Shown in pieces: positions 35,653-44,542 of a stretch of DNA of 64,000 nt (its first letter is position 1; the number at the start of each line of letters is the position of its first letter). Origin of the DNA: Myxococcota bacterium (GTDB taxonomy: Bacteria; Myxococcota_A; UBA796; JAFGLY01); assembly GCA_024276675.1 (NCBI GenBank), contig JAJRWT010000032.1:1-64000 (forward strand), written 5' to 3'. Under the pieces are notes generated by a model, which was given only the letters and a program-made list of their open reading frames with translations, made no database searches and was not told the DNA's origin. Both the position numbers and the translations under genes were made by a program.

Positions 35653-37485
35653 ATGTCCACCGTGGGCAGTAAAAATCCGGCACTCGAAAAAACAGGCCGC
35701 CATTTCCTCGTGCTGCTGGTTTCACCCGACTACGGAACCGACCTGGACCGACACATCGAGAAGATCGTTTCAATCACGGATCTTCAACACTGGGACGTCA
35801 GGCAGAAATTTCTACGCCACGGGATCACCAGCTTGATGATCTCCGACACAGAAGATGACCTTCAAAGGATTTCCCATGCATTGAAAACCGCTGGCTATCA
35901 ATCCACTGTTCTGGATGAAGGCATCATCAAGCAACAACCCTTGCCCAGAAGGGCCGTAGCTGTAGAAAGTTCTGATAGCTCCATTGCTTTTCTTGATCGA
36001 AACGGCCAGATGATTCTGGGTCTGGGAAAGAACAGCCGGTACATCATAGTAGTGGGAGATCTGGCCCACGAGTCCATTTCCCTGGCGAAGCTGCAGCAGA
36101 GAGCCAAGGCCGGCGTTCTCGCTGACGGTGAGCTTCTCACGGAGCCGGTGTTGCGCATTTTCGTGGAACGAGAGGAAACCGGAGTACTCATCGTTGGCAA
36201 TCGCTTCAACTACGGGTCCATGGGCAGCAAGGCCGGTATCTCGGTCGGCGTGAACTTCCGCCACATGGTGACGACTCTCCAAAAGCTGGGAGCCGATGTA
36301 GTCCTGGAAGACGGCTTCGGCTTTGCCGACCAGCTCCCCATCACGGTCACAAGCGCTGAATGGGTCGGCCAACGACTTGCCGCTTTCGAGGTTCACGCCC
36401 GCGTAGCAAAAGTCCTCTGGAGCAGGGGACTGGCACTCGCCAGGGCCCCGGCGGTGCAGGAACATCCTGTCCAGGGGCCTCCCCCGATAGAACAAGCCCC
36501 CCTCCAGGAACCGCTCTCACTCTACAAACGCTCAACAGATTTTGCCCAGCAGATAGGCCCGCTGAAACTGGTCCTTCCACTGATTGCCACGGCACTGCTC
36601 TTCACTGCCCTTCTCGGTGCCGTTCCAATCTTGCAAGCACCGCTGGCCATGAATATCGGGGTTCTGGGACTGCTGTGGGCCCACACCAATTGGCGCCGAA
36701 AGCGTGCGATAGAGGATTTCCCAACGAGCAAGGTGAGATCCCTTGCCATGGGAAAGGTGGAGGTCATTGGCAGAGCCGCCCAGATGCTTGAGCTGCGTGC
36801 TCCCTTTTCACAGGTGGACTGCGTGTGGTACAGAGCAGAATTGCAACGAAAAATGCCCATGCAAGATGGCAGTCATCGTTGGAGGCGGGTTCGCACGATC
36901 CACAGCGGTGACCTGCCGTTCTACCTGGAGGACGACACGGGGCGCATATTGGTTGATCCTGTCCATGCAAATATAAATATCAACACAAGGCAGATCATTC
37001 ACCCCGCTGTAGCTTCGGCAGATGGTCTGCTCGCTGCTGGGATGTCCTCCGATATGCGCTGCGTGGAAAGCTACATAGCCGTTGGCAGTACTCTGTACGT
37101 GATGGGAACAGCCATGCCCATGCGAAGCACCGAGGGCCAGGACCGCGAAGAGCTACTGAAGCGCCTGCGTCGGCTGAAACAGGACAAAGCAGCGCTGGCA
37201 GAGTTCGATGCTGATGGAAATGGGCGCATAGATGAGGACGAGTGGGCCATGGCCGTAGCGGCAACGCGACAGGATCTCCTCAAAGACAGCCTCCTCCGGA
37301 AACAGGTCAGGGACAGGACCGTTATCGGCAAGGGCGGCAAGGAAAGCCTGTTCATCATCGCGGACCACGACGAACGCCACCTGCTTTGGTCCTTGACCCT
37401 TCGAGTGTGGCTCGGGATCATCCTGGGCTTTTCGTCCATACTTGTCGGTGTATTCCTTACGTTATACCTTGTTCGTCTGGCATAG
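35653..37485 (+). CDS. Membrane protein with GIDE-like domain and EF-hand loop, partner of LemA
   Basis: The protein has 610 residues; the ATG at 35653 follows AGGAG. The N-terminal ~270 residues form a soluble alpha/beta region of unknown family (HFLVLLVSPDYG, YIIVVGDLAHESI, GVLIVGNRFNYGS). A Pro-rich linker leads to two membrane helices (about 310-350). A domain resembling the GIDE/MULAN fold follows (GKVEVIGRAAQML, CVWYRAELQRK, FYLEDDTGRILVDP). A canonical EF-hand loop (DADGNGRIDEDEW) occurs near residue 520, and a last helix ends the protein. LemA neighbours GIDE-domain proteins in many bacteria. It is divergent from murJ across 208 bp. Confidence 0.65.
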   Translation: MSTVGSKNPALEKTGRHFLVLLVSPDYGTDLDRHIEKIVSITDLQHWDVRQKFLRHGITSLMISDTEDDLQRISHALKTAGYQSTVLDEGIIKQQPLPRRAVAVESSDSSIAFLDRNGQMILGLGKNSRYIIVVGDLAHESISLAKLQQRAKAGVLADGELLTEPVLRIFVEREETGVLIVGNRFNYGSMGSKAGISVGVNFRHMVTTLQKLGADVVLEDGFGFADQLPITVTSAEWVGQRLAAFEVHARVAKVLWSRGLALARAPAVQEHPVQGPPPIEQAPLQEPLSLYKRSTDFAQQIGPLKLVLPLIATALLFTALLGAVPILQAPLAMNIGVLGLLWAHTNWRRKRAIEDFPTSKVRSLAMGKVEVIGRAAQMLELRAPFSQVDCVWYRAELQRKMPMQDGSHRWRRVRTIHSGDLPFYLEDDTGRILVDPVHANININTRQIIHPAVASADGLLAAGMSSDMRCVESYIAVGSTLYVMGTAMPMRSTEGQDREELLKRLRRLKQDKAALAEFDADGNGRIDEDEWAMAVAATRQDLLKDSLLRKQVRDRTVIGKGGKESLFIIADHDERHLLWSLTLRVWLGIILGFSSILVGVFLTLYLVRLA

Positions 37486-37567
37486 GAGCCGTCGGGAAAG
37501 CTCGGGCCCGCTGCGAAGCGCCGGGGCCAGAGCCGGCTGTCTCCGACAGCCTCTTTCCCGACGGCTC
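37486..37567 (+). repeat. Repeat family B, complete palindrome-ended copy
   Basis: This is 82 bp with inverted ends GAGCCGTCGGGAAAG (37486-37500) and CTTTCCCGACGGCTC. GCCCGCTGCGAAGCGCC and GAGCCGGCTGT lie between them. It falls between the GIDE-like gene and lemA, directly after the stop codon. The hairpin could also attenuate transcription into lemA. Confidence 0.8.
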
Positions 37568-37624
37568 ACAGAACACCAGAACTGAATCCGACACGATCCT
37601 GCAACTTCTTCGGAGTACCTGCCC

Positions 37625-38188
37625 ATGATACTGACTATTCTGCTGGTAATTCTGGTTCTGGCCGTGCTGGGGGGCATCCTGTATGCCGTGGGCATATACA
37701 ACGGGTTGGTCACTCTCCAGGAAAACATCTCCCAGGCGTGGAGCAACATCGACGTACTCCTGAAGCAACGGCACGACGAAATACCCAAGCTTGTCAAGGT
37801 CTGCGAAGGCTACATGAAACACGAAAGGCAGACTCTACAGGAAGTGATCGCCGCACGTCAGGGCGCCCTGAAGGCAAAGGGAATGGGAGCCATGGCCTCA
37901 GCGGAAGCAGTGATCCAGCGGGCTCTGGGAGGTCTCTTCGCGTTGGTGGAGAACTATCCAGAGTTGAAGGCCAACCAGAACTTCCTGGGGCTCCAGCGCC
38001 GCGTGACCGCCATCGAAGAACAAATCGCCGACCGCAGGGAATTCTACAACGCATCCGTAAACAACTACAACATCCGGATAAGGCAGATCCCCGACATCTT
38101 TGTGGCCAGGTTTCTGAACTACGAGGAACGGGAGCTTTTCAAGGCGGCAGAGGCCGACCGCAAGGACGTGGACATCGAATTCAAGTAA
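37625..38188 (+). CDS. lemA: LemA family protein
   Basis: The protein has 187 residues. One N-terminal membrane helix precedes the conserved start YNGLVTLQENISQAWSNIDVLLKQRHDEIPKL. A helical body follows, with NQNFLGLQRRVTAIEEQIADRREFYNASVNNYN and IPDIFVARFLNY, the family hallmarks. LemA proteins are envelope helical-bundle proteins of unclear role. The gene follows the GIDE-like gene and the palindromic repeat. Confidence 0.95.
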   Translation: MILTILLVILVLAVLGGILYAVGIYNGLVTLQENISQAWSNIDVLLKQRHDEIPKLVKVCEGYMKHERQTLQEVIAARQGALKAKGMGAMASAEAVIQRALGGLFALVENYPELKANQNFLGLQRRVTAIEEQIADRREFYNASVNNYNIRIRQIPDIFVARFLNYEERELFKAAEADRKDVDIEFK

Positions 38189-38257
38189 CAATCCATGCTC
38201 GTCTTTGTACCCATTGTCCCATCTTTGCCAGTGATTGCCGACTCCCGCTTGGTGAAT

Positions 38258-41032
38258 TCACAGGGGACGGGGGTTTCTTCTCGAAGAAAGCCATGACAAG
38301 AGCCCACCCGACAGGGCGGCCAGAAGCACAGACAGTGCCGGGGCTACGTGATACCTGGCAGCAGTATCGCAACCACAGCCACCTGCGTCGTCAATGGGGA
38401 CCAGAGTGGAGGGGGCTGGAATCGCCGAATCCGAGGATGCGCTGTCATGGAGCGATGTTCCTCCGGTATCGCCAGGCTCGGCACATTCGTCCGGCTCCAC
38501 GCCCTCTGGAAGCAAGATGGGAAGCAGTCGCGAAACGAGTTCTTCACGACTGCCCTCGTCGCCGATGCAATCCAGTGGAAACCCGAACAGGGCAACCCTG
38601 TTTCCCATGACTGCCGCGGCCTCCCCCCCGGAGTATTCGGCGAGCATGGTGCGCCCGGACAGCATGGAGTCGGGATACTCCACAGGGTAGGGGGCTCCCT
38701 GCTCTTCTCCAAAGTCCAAAACGAGGTCAGCAAGGACGCCAACGCCGTCGACAGCCGTTGTTACGGCATCGTCGTCCAGCATGGTGGCCCCCAGGATTTC
38801 TTCGGCAAAAAGCCTGTCCCTTTCCGTCCCATTGTAGTCCAGATCCCACAGGATCTCGGCACCGCTGGCCAGGAGGGAGCCTCCGTTTTCCACGAATGTG
38901 CGCACCAATTCCTGTTGCCTTGCGGAGAAGGTTTCGTCGTGGGTGGACTCTTCACCCGTCGCCCACACAATGAGATCGTAGGGGGAAAGATCAAGGTTTA
39001 CAAAGGCATCATCGGAGACGCTGTCGAAGGAGTAGCCGGCCCCGCCGATGGCCTGACCGTGAGGGACCGTGATGTCGAACGAGTTCATCCGCCACAGGTA
39101 CATGTGGACAACATCGCCCACAGTGGAACCAATGTCCTCCCATACGAGAGTGGATGTTTCAAGCCGATCAAATGCAGACACCACCAGAATACGGGCAGAT
39201 CCGTCAAGTGAGCGACGCGCTCCCATCACTTCGCTGGGAAAGCTGACACCGCCATCGTTGACGGCGGAGACACGTACGAACAGCTCTTCACATGGCTCGG
39301 AGTCCAGGAGTAGAGATGTGCCTGTGACAGAGCGGCCCGTGTCCCAGGAATGCCCGTTGGAAGAAGTGAAGACCAGGTACGAGTCGGGTTGGTCTCCATA
39401 GGGGGCCCCATGGGGGCCGGGTTCCCAGGAGAGCAGCAACTGGCCGTCGCTTCCATGCACAAGGGCAAGGTACTCAGGCGGCTCGGGTGAGAAGAGCGGC
39501 TCCAACCCGTCACGTTCCGCAAAATACTGTACGATGGCTCTGTACATGGCCCTGGCAGCATCCCGCCTGAAGTCTGGTTCTTTCAGGAATTCAACGTCCC
39601 ATGAGCTGTCGTGGAATGCCAACTCCACCAGGGCCGCTGGCATCTCACTGTTGTGGGATGGGTTGATCTCGGAGAAAGCGTCTCGTCTCACTCCTCGGTC
39701 TGTCCACTGGGCATCCCACAATGTGCGAATGGAGTCCACCAGTTCGTCTTGTAGCCAAGTGGCCAACTCGGCGCTTCCTTCCACCGGATCACCCCAACTA
39801 CCTTCGTAGTAGTAGGTGGAAGTTCCTGTTCCACCTCCCGCGTTGGAGTGCCATGATACATACAGTGCGTCTTCTCCTTCCGGGTGCTCCCATGCCGCCC
39901 AACGAGACCTTGACGATGGATCCGAGCCGTTGCCATCATCGTAGGGGTCGTAGATGGACGTGGGAGCCCCGTTCCACTGGGTGTAGAGGACTGCGCACTC
40001 CTCCCACCTGGGGCGTCCTGAGTCTTCTCCACCCCGTTGAACATCGCCCAGACCTCCTCCGATTCTGACGGCGTCCGCGGAAAGGTAGCGATCCGGCTGT
40101 GTGGAATCAGCTTGCAGTTGAATGGTAAGACCACCCGTGCCCCTGGGCAGCCAGAGTGTTTCCACGTACTGCCACGTGGAACCGTGGACAGTCTGATCGA
40201 AGTACCTGTCTATGGTTCCTCCGGGATGGATGATGCGATAGTGGGCATCTTCAGCGTTCTGGGAATCGGCGTCCCAGGAGACGTAGATGGCGTAGTTTCC
40301 ATCAGCGGGAACTTCGGGAATCCACGTCGCCAATCCGCCGCCCGAGGCGGGGAAACGACGAGTCGTACCTGCATCAAAAGGGTCTTCACCGTATGTCCAT
40401 GGCCCTCTGTCGGCAAAGCCCGCCAGCCCGTCCTCGAAGCCGTTGCCGGTCTCGAAATAACCATCGCCATCGTTGTCCGCTATGGACATCAGGTCGGAGA
40501 GATCCCTTTCCCTGGTCGTGAAAACCGCGGCTCCGGCATTTTCCAGGTACCTGGCAAGGTACTGGTTCATTCCCTCGGGATTGTGATAGTCCTCGACGGT
40601 GTCGTAGAGCGTGGGCCGTTGCAGCTCGAAACGCTGGTCATCGTCGTCCCAGAGCCAGCCATGGCACTGGGAAAGGTATGTTGCCCGCCCACTCAAGAAT
40701 CCCGTGCTTGCGCCGGGAACGTCCACGGGGTCGGTCCTGATTGCGGTGTGTTCCCCGGCAGGCGGGGATTCGCGGGGTTCCTTCCGGGGCACCGGCGGAG
40801 CCTGGGGCAGGTAGGTATCCAGCGAACGAAATACTCCATCTGGTCCCGCAGCCAGGATGTTGACGGAAGTGGCGGAAGGTGGAGAGATGCCCGCTGCATA
40901 CTCCAGTAACTCTTCGTGTTGCCTCTCGGAAATCGTCCAGGGTACGGGATCTTCCAGGACCAATTCGAAAGGCTCTGGCCAGGCACGAGGAATCGCCAGC
41001 AGGACGGCAGGAAAAACTGCATGGAAATTCAT
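38258..41032 (-). CDS. N-acetylmuramoyl-L-alanine amidase-like protein with inserted beta domain and MYXO-CTERM-like tail
   Basis: The protein has 924 residues. A short signal peptide is followed by an Amidase_3-like domain split by an insert. The first part contains TYLSQCHGWLWDD. A golvesin/xylan-esterase-like beta domain follows (FPASGGGLATWIPEVPADG, WDADSQNAEDAHYRI). The amidase resumes with YVSWHSNAGGG and ALVELAFHDSSWD, the metal His and catalytic Glu. A fibronectin III-like domain (SYLVFTSSNGHSW), a glutamine-amidotransferase-like alpha/beta domain (DLIVWATGEES, NGGSLLASGAEI) and a Ser/Asp linker come next. The end is GGCGCDTA, a helix and RR, like the MYXO-CTERM anchor. It is predicted to cut peptidoglycan at the cell surface. 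The start is the ATG at 41032, the second Met of the open frame. Confidence 0.75.
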   Translation of the reverse strand: MNFHAVFPAVLLAIPRAWPEPFELVLEDPVPWTISERQHEELLEYAAGISPPSATSVNILAAGPDGVFRSLDTYLPQAPPVPRKEPRESPPAGEHTAIRTDPVDVPGASTGFLSGRATYLSQCHGWLWDDDDQRFELQRPTLYDTVEDYHNPEGMNQYLARYLENAGAAVFTTRERDLSDLMSIADNDGDGYFETGNGFEDGLAGFADRGPWTYGEDPFDAGTTRRFPASGGGLATWIPEVPADGNYAIYVSWDADSQNAEDAHYRIIHPGGTIDRYFDQTVHGSTWQYVETLWLPRGTGGLTIQLQADSTQPDRYLSADAVRIGGGLGDVQRGGEDSGRPRWEECAVLYTQWNGAPTSIYDPYDDGNGSDPSSRSRWAAWEHPEGEDALYVSWHSNAGGGTGTSTYYYEGSWGDPVEGSAELATWLQDELVDSIRTLWDAQWTDRGVRRDAFSEINPSHNSEMPAALVELAFHDSSWDVEFLKEPDFRRDAARAMYRAIVQYFAERDGLEPLFSPEPPEYLALVHGSDGQLLLSWEPGPHGAPYGDQPDSYLVFTSSNGHSWDTGRSVTGTSLLLDSEPCEELFVRVSAVNDGGVSFPSEVMGARRSLDGSARILVVSAFDRLETSTLVWEDIGSTVGDVVHMYLWRMNSFDITVPHGQAIGGAGYSFDSVSDDAFVNLDLSPYDLIVWATGEESTHDETFSARQQELVRTFVENGGSLLASGAEILWDLDYNGTERDRLFAEEILGATMLDDDAVTTAVDGVGVLADLVLDFGEEQGAPYPVEYPDSMLSGRTMLAEYSGGEAAAVMGNRVALFGFPLDCIGDEGSREELVSRLLPILLPEGVEPDECAEPGDTGGTSLHDSASSDSAIPAPSTLVPIDDAGGCGCDTAARYHVAPALSVLLAALSGGLLSWLSSRRNPRPL

Positions 41033-41089
41033 GATAGCCCCATGGGCCAGGTGTAGGTGCACGGTCTGGAGTGACGGCCATTGGGCCCG

Positions 41090-41458
41090 TCAGAGAAATT
41101 GGGCGCAGAGATACCCCGACAACGCGAGTGCGGCTATGATGGCCAGGAATACAAGGAGAAGCTCCAAGATTCGCGGAATCCCGTCGTGGTACAAGGGGCG
41201 CTCGGGAATTGTGAGGTGCAGACAGGATTCGCCAACCAGCACCACATGACAATCCGGACAAGTGGAGCCAAAATCGTAGCGTGTCCTGCATTGAGGGCAG
41301 ATGAGCAGCTCTTCGGGCTCGTCAAGGTCCACACCCATGGAAGCCAGGCGCGCCTTCTCCTGGAGAAAGCGCTCTCGCTCAGCCATCTCGTGCTCCAGTT
41401 CCCGGTTGATGGCAGGGGTTCTGCGCTTGTTGGCAGTGGGGGAGAATGGGTTCCACAT
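41090..41458 (-). CDS. Zinc-ribbon membrane protein, unknown function
   Basis: The protein has 122 residues. A charged N-terminal helix (about 20-45) precedes a zinc ribbon with two CPxC knuckles (LLICPQCRTRYDFGSTCPDC). One C-terminal membrane helix ends it (LLLVFLAIIAALALSGYL). It starts three bases after the stop of the protease-like/TPR gene and is followed by the amidase gene. The three are probably one operon acting in the envelope. Confidence 0.65.
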   Translation of the reverse strand: MWNPFSPTANKRRTPAINRELEHEMAERERFLQEKARLASMGVDLDEPEELLICPQCRTRYDFGSTCPDCHVVLVGESCLHLTIPERPLYHDGIPRILELLLVFLAIIAALALSGYLCAQFL

Positions 41459-41460
41459 GT

Positions 41461-44400
41461 TCAGTGAACTCGCTTCTGGTCGATTTCTGCTTCACAACGT
41501 TCCTTGAGGCTGTCCAGGGCGACAGAGAGCGCAGCAACGCTGGAGCGAGAGCGTGCCTGGCACAGCACTCCCAGGATTCTTGAATCGAGGATCTCCGAAA
41601 TATCCAGTCCGGCGGGTTGCGCGGACGCAGCTGGCTCGAAAGCAACTCGCTCCCGCTGGGTCCGCTTTTCAGGAAGGGAACTTTCCAGATACTCGGACAA
41701 TGCGCTCCAATCCCAACTCATGCGATACCCCTCTGGAAGAGAAGTGTAGGAGCTGGACAACGCACTACTCGCATATCCTTCACATGGTGAGGCAACCAAC
41801 CCCAGGAAATGCGCCACCGGCTCCAACTCGCGGGACAGCGTTTCGTGTGACAACGGATCATCCTGCAAACGCTCTATTGCCCCCGGGAGATCTCCCCGGA
41901 TGACAAGCTCCTGTACCAGAAGAAGGTATGTCTCGGACAGCTTTTCTGAAGCCAGGGCTCTCCCGGGGCTTCGTTCACTGCTTTTTTGCAGGCCCAGCAC
42001 GTCCTCGAAGGCACAAATGGCTTTTTCAAGATTTGCCACTCTTTCTCCCAAATCCAGATCGAGCCAGGCCAGTCCGAGCTGGTAGCGTGTGGCAGCCCAT
42101 TTCGATGGGAATTCTTCCCTGGTCCATACTGTCATGGCTTCCTGGAAAGCCGCGATGGCTGCTGGCAGGTTGGTGGGTGATTCCGCGGAGGAAAGCTGCG
42201 CGAGTACTACACCCAGGAGATGCTGGGTTTCTGCCCAGGCCATGGGTAACACCGTGGGTGACAGGACGGTCAAGGCTCCTTTGAAGGCCTCCACGGCCTT
42301 CTCCAGGTTTTTCCGCCTTTCATCTCCTGGGAGCCCGGCCATGGCCGTCCCCATGGAACTCATTGTAAGTGCCCATTCCAGGGCAGCCTCCTCCGGGCTC
42401 AGGATCTCCAGGGCAGCCTTGTAGCGCGTGATGGCTTCATGCAGGTTTTGTGTGGGATGGTTGTCGGTTCGCAGAGCCAGGGCATGACCCATCTCGCACT
42501 GCACCATCGCCCAGGACCAGGGATACTTGTCACGTCGAAAGACAGAAAGAGCTGCCTCCAACCGTTCCAGTGATCGTCTTGTGTTTTGTAGTCGGTCACC
42601 GGCAGGAAGCATGGCCCAGGCCCGGCCGAGAAGGAGTTGGACCGACGCCCATTCCTCGGGGAACCTGGAGCGTGGCCAGACCTGTTCAGCGAAGCGAAGT
42701 GCTTCGATGGACCAGCGTATCTCCTGTTGTGCGCTCTCGGGATCCAGTTCGAGATAGGAACTGGCCAGCAGGGTAGAGGCCCTGGCTCGTCGAAGACCCT
42801 GTGTTTCGCTGGGAAGAGCGGCCAATGCATTCTGGAAGGCGACAATGGCCTGGTGGAGGTTTTGTGGCGAATCCCTGTCGGGCAGGCTGAGAAACGCCTT
42901 GCCCAGCAAAGCCTGCGTCTCTGCCCATTCGACAGGATGCTCTGAGCGTTTGAAAGCTAGAAGGGCCATTCTGAAGGCCTGGATGGCGCGCATGGGCAAC
43001 AGGGGGCGCTGGTGGGATGCCAGGGAGAGGTATGTACGCCCCAATGCCAGTTGGGAAGCGGCCCAGAACATGGAGTCCTGGTCGTAGCCGAGGTTGGTGA
43101 GCGCCACCTGGTAGGCTCCTATTGCTTCGGTCCTGTTGCGGGTTGCTCCAGCCTTGTCGCCTGCTTGTTCCTTTCGGAGTGAGAGTTCCCACAGCAGATC
43201 TCCTTGCAGGCGCCACAGCATACCTTCCTTCGCTGGTGGCATGGTCGTGTCTGCCCCGGCCCTGGAGGTAGCAGTTTTTTCCGAGTCTGCGGACAACATC
43301 TTCCGGGTGACTTCGAGAGCCCTGGTCAGAATCCCCACGGATTCTTCCGGCATGTATGAACGACTTGCGTACATGGATGCAGATACGGCAAGGGTTTCCA
43401 TTGGAAAATCCGGATCTCTTCCGCGCTCCTGCCTGAAGGTGATGAAAGGAGAGAGCAGTTCTTGCGTCGTCTCCGAAAAGGTCAGGGTTTTGCCCGGCGT
43501 GCCAGGCTCGGGAGCAACACGGAGCAGAGTGACCTCCATGGAATCGGCTGCCTCTGATTCCACGAGGTTCAGTACCAGCGTGGCGCCGCGGGCTCCCGCA
43601 ACCAGACGCTCCAGCCCCAAAATGGAGTGCTCTTCGGTGTTGTCTGCCACGGGGATCTCTTCCAGAATCAAGTCGTCTTCGTGCAGCCCGAGATGTCTGG
43701 TCTGCTTGTCAAAGGTTCTGAGAAGATGTTTCTTCTGCCGTGGAGCCAGATTGATGGGGTACAGAAAGCAGATATGCAGTCCCTCGAAGCGGTCTACTGC
43801 CTGCAAATCGGTGAAACGAGAGACGAATTCAGCGATTGTGTCAGCCGGTATCACCTCGGATTCCTGTCCCGGCGCCCCCCGAAGAAGCCCCAGGAGAAAG
43901 CCGTTCCGGTCTACTATCAATGCTCCCGAATCCGCTTTGACCGGGGAGATCCATTCAAGGATGGGCAACGCTCCGGAGCGGGGGACGATGGCGGCAAGTG
44001 TCGACCCTGGCACTCCCGTTTTGCCAGATCCTCCAATAACCAGTACAGGGTCGTTTCTGCGAATCGCTTCTGAAAGGCTCCCAGGTGAAGGGAGGGCAAG
44101 CGAGCCTGTCTGCGGGGGAATGGCTTGACCAGTACTGATCCACAGGATGGCCAGTCCGTGGTCCGGGTCAGTCGCTTCCACGGAGGCGAGAAGCACTCCA
44201 CGGTCTTCCGGCAGAATGAGCCTGGGATCATGGCACACAGAGCCATCGGATGAAATAACGGATTCGCGAAGGGTGATGGCGTAAAGCACAGATCCATCCG
44301 GCTCGGCCACGATTGCGGCGATGCCGGAGGTGCCGGGACACCCACCGATCTGTGCCGTGGCATCCGCCAGCGCGGCCTGGGCTGTTCCTGCTGAAAACAG

Positions 44401-44469
44401 GAAGAAAGCGCCGACCGTGACGAAAAGCCTGGACACTGAAAAAAACGACAATGGCAACCTGGATCGCAT
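41461..44469 (-). CDS. Secreted protein with trypsin-like domain and long TPR array
   Basis: The protein has 1002 residues. The start at 44469 opens a signal peptide (LPLSFFSVSRLFVTVGAFFLF, cleavage near AQA). Residues of about 30-190 resemble a chymotrypsin/HtrA-type domain, ending in SPVKADSGALIVDRNGFLLGLL, the serine loop. I could not confirm the His of the triad. A middle alpha/beta region follows. About ten 40-50-residue TPR-like repeats run from about 400 to 860 (WAETQALLGKAFLSLPDRDSPQNLHQAI style). The far C-terminus includes about 24 residues encoded by repeat family A. Protein-protein scaffolding in the periplasm is likely. It is divergent from the GT4 gene across 73 bp. Confidence 0.65.
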   Translation of the reverse strand: MRSRLPLSFFSVSRLFVTVGAFFLFSAGTAQAALADATAQIGGCPGTSGIAAIVAEPDGSVLYAITLRESVISSDGSVCHDPRLILPEDRGVLLASVEATDPDHGLAILWISTGQAIPPQTGSLALPSPGSLSEAIRRNDPVLVIGGSGKTGVPGSTLAAIVPRSGALPILEWISPVKADSGALIVDRNGFLLGLLRGAPGQESEVIPADTIAEFVSRFTDLQAVDRFEGLHICFLYPINLAPRQKKHLLRTFDKQTRHLGLHEDDLILEEIPVADNTEEHSILGLERLVAGARGATLVLNLVESEAADSMEVTLLRVAPEPGTPGKTLTFSETTQELLSPFITFRQERGRDPDFPMETLAVSASMYASRSYMPEESVGILTRALEVTRKMLSADSEKTATSRAGADTTMPPAKEGMLWRLQGDLLWELSLRKEQAGDKAGATRNRTEAIGAYQVALTNLGYDQDSMFWAASQLALGRTYLSLASHQRPLLPMRAIQAFRMALLAFKRSEHPVEWAETQALLGKAFLSLPDRDSPQNLHQAIVAFQNALAALPSETQGLRRARASTLLASSYLELDPESAQQEIRWSIEALRFAEQVWPRSRFPEEWASVQLLLGRAWAMLPAGDRLQNTRRSLERLEAALSVFRRDKYPWSWAMVQCEMGHALALRTDNHPTQNLHEAITRYKAALEILSPEEAALEWALTMSSMGTAMAGLPGDERRKNLEKAVEAFKGALTVLSPTVLPMAWAETQHLLGVVLAQLSSAESPTNLPAAIAAFQEAMTVWTREEFPSKWAATRYQLGLAWLDLDLGERVANLEKAICAFEDVLGLQKSSERSPGRALASEKLSETYLLLVQELVIRGDLPGAIERLQDDPLSHETLSRELEPVAHFLGLVASPCEGYASSALSSSYTSLPEGYRMSWDWSALSEYLESSLPEKRTQRERVAFEPAASAQPAGLDISEILDSRILGVLCQARSRSSVAALSVALDSLKERCEAEIDQKRVH
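41609..41682 (-). repeat. Repeat family A, half copy inside the TPR gene
   Basis: On the minus strand it begins AGTTCCCTTCCTGAAAA, a decayed left terminal repeat. It continues with GCGGACCCAG, GCTTTCGAGCCAG and CGCGCAACCCGCCGGA as in other copies, and stops midway. It is read in frame as RVAFEPAASAQPAG. Copies 3 and 4 encode closely similar IAFEPGAS peptides in that same frame. Confidence 0.8.
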
Positions 44470-44542
44470 TGGCCAAAGATAGCACGGCGATGAAGGCACG
44501 GATGACGAGACGCCCGGTGTGATGCGCGCTAAACTGCTGGCC

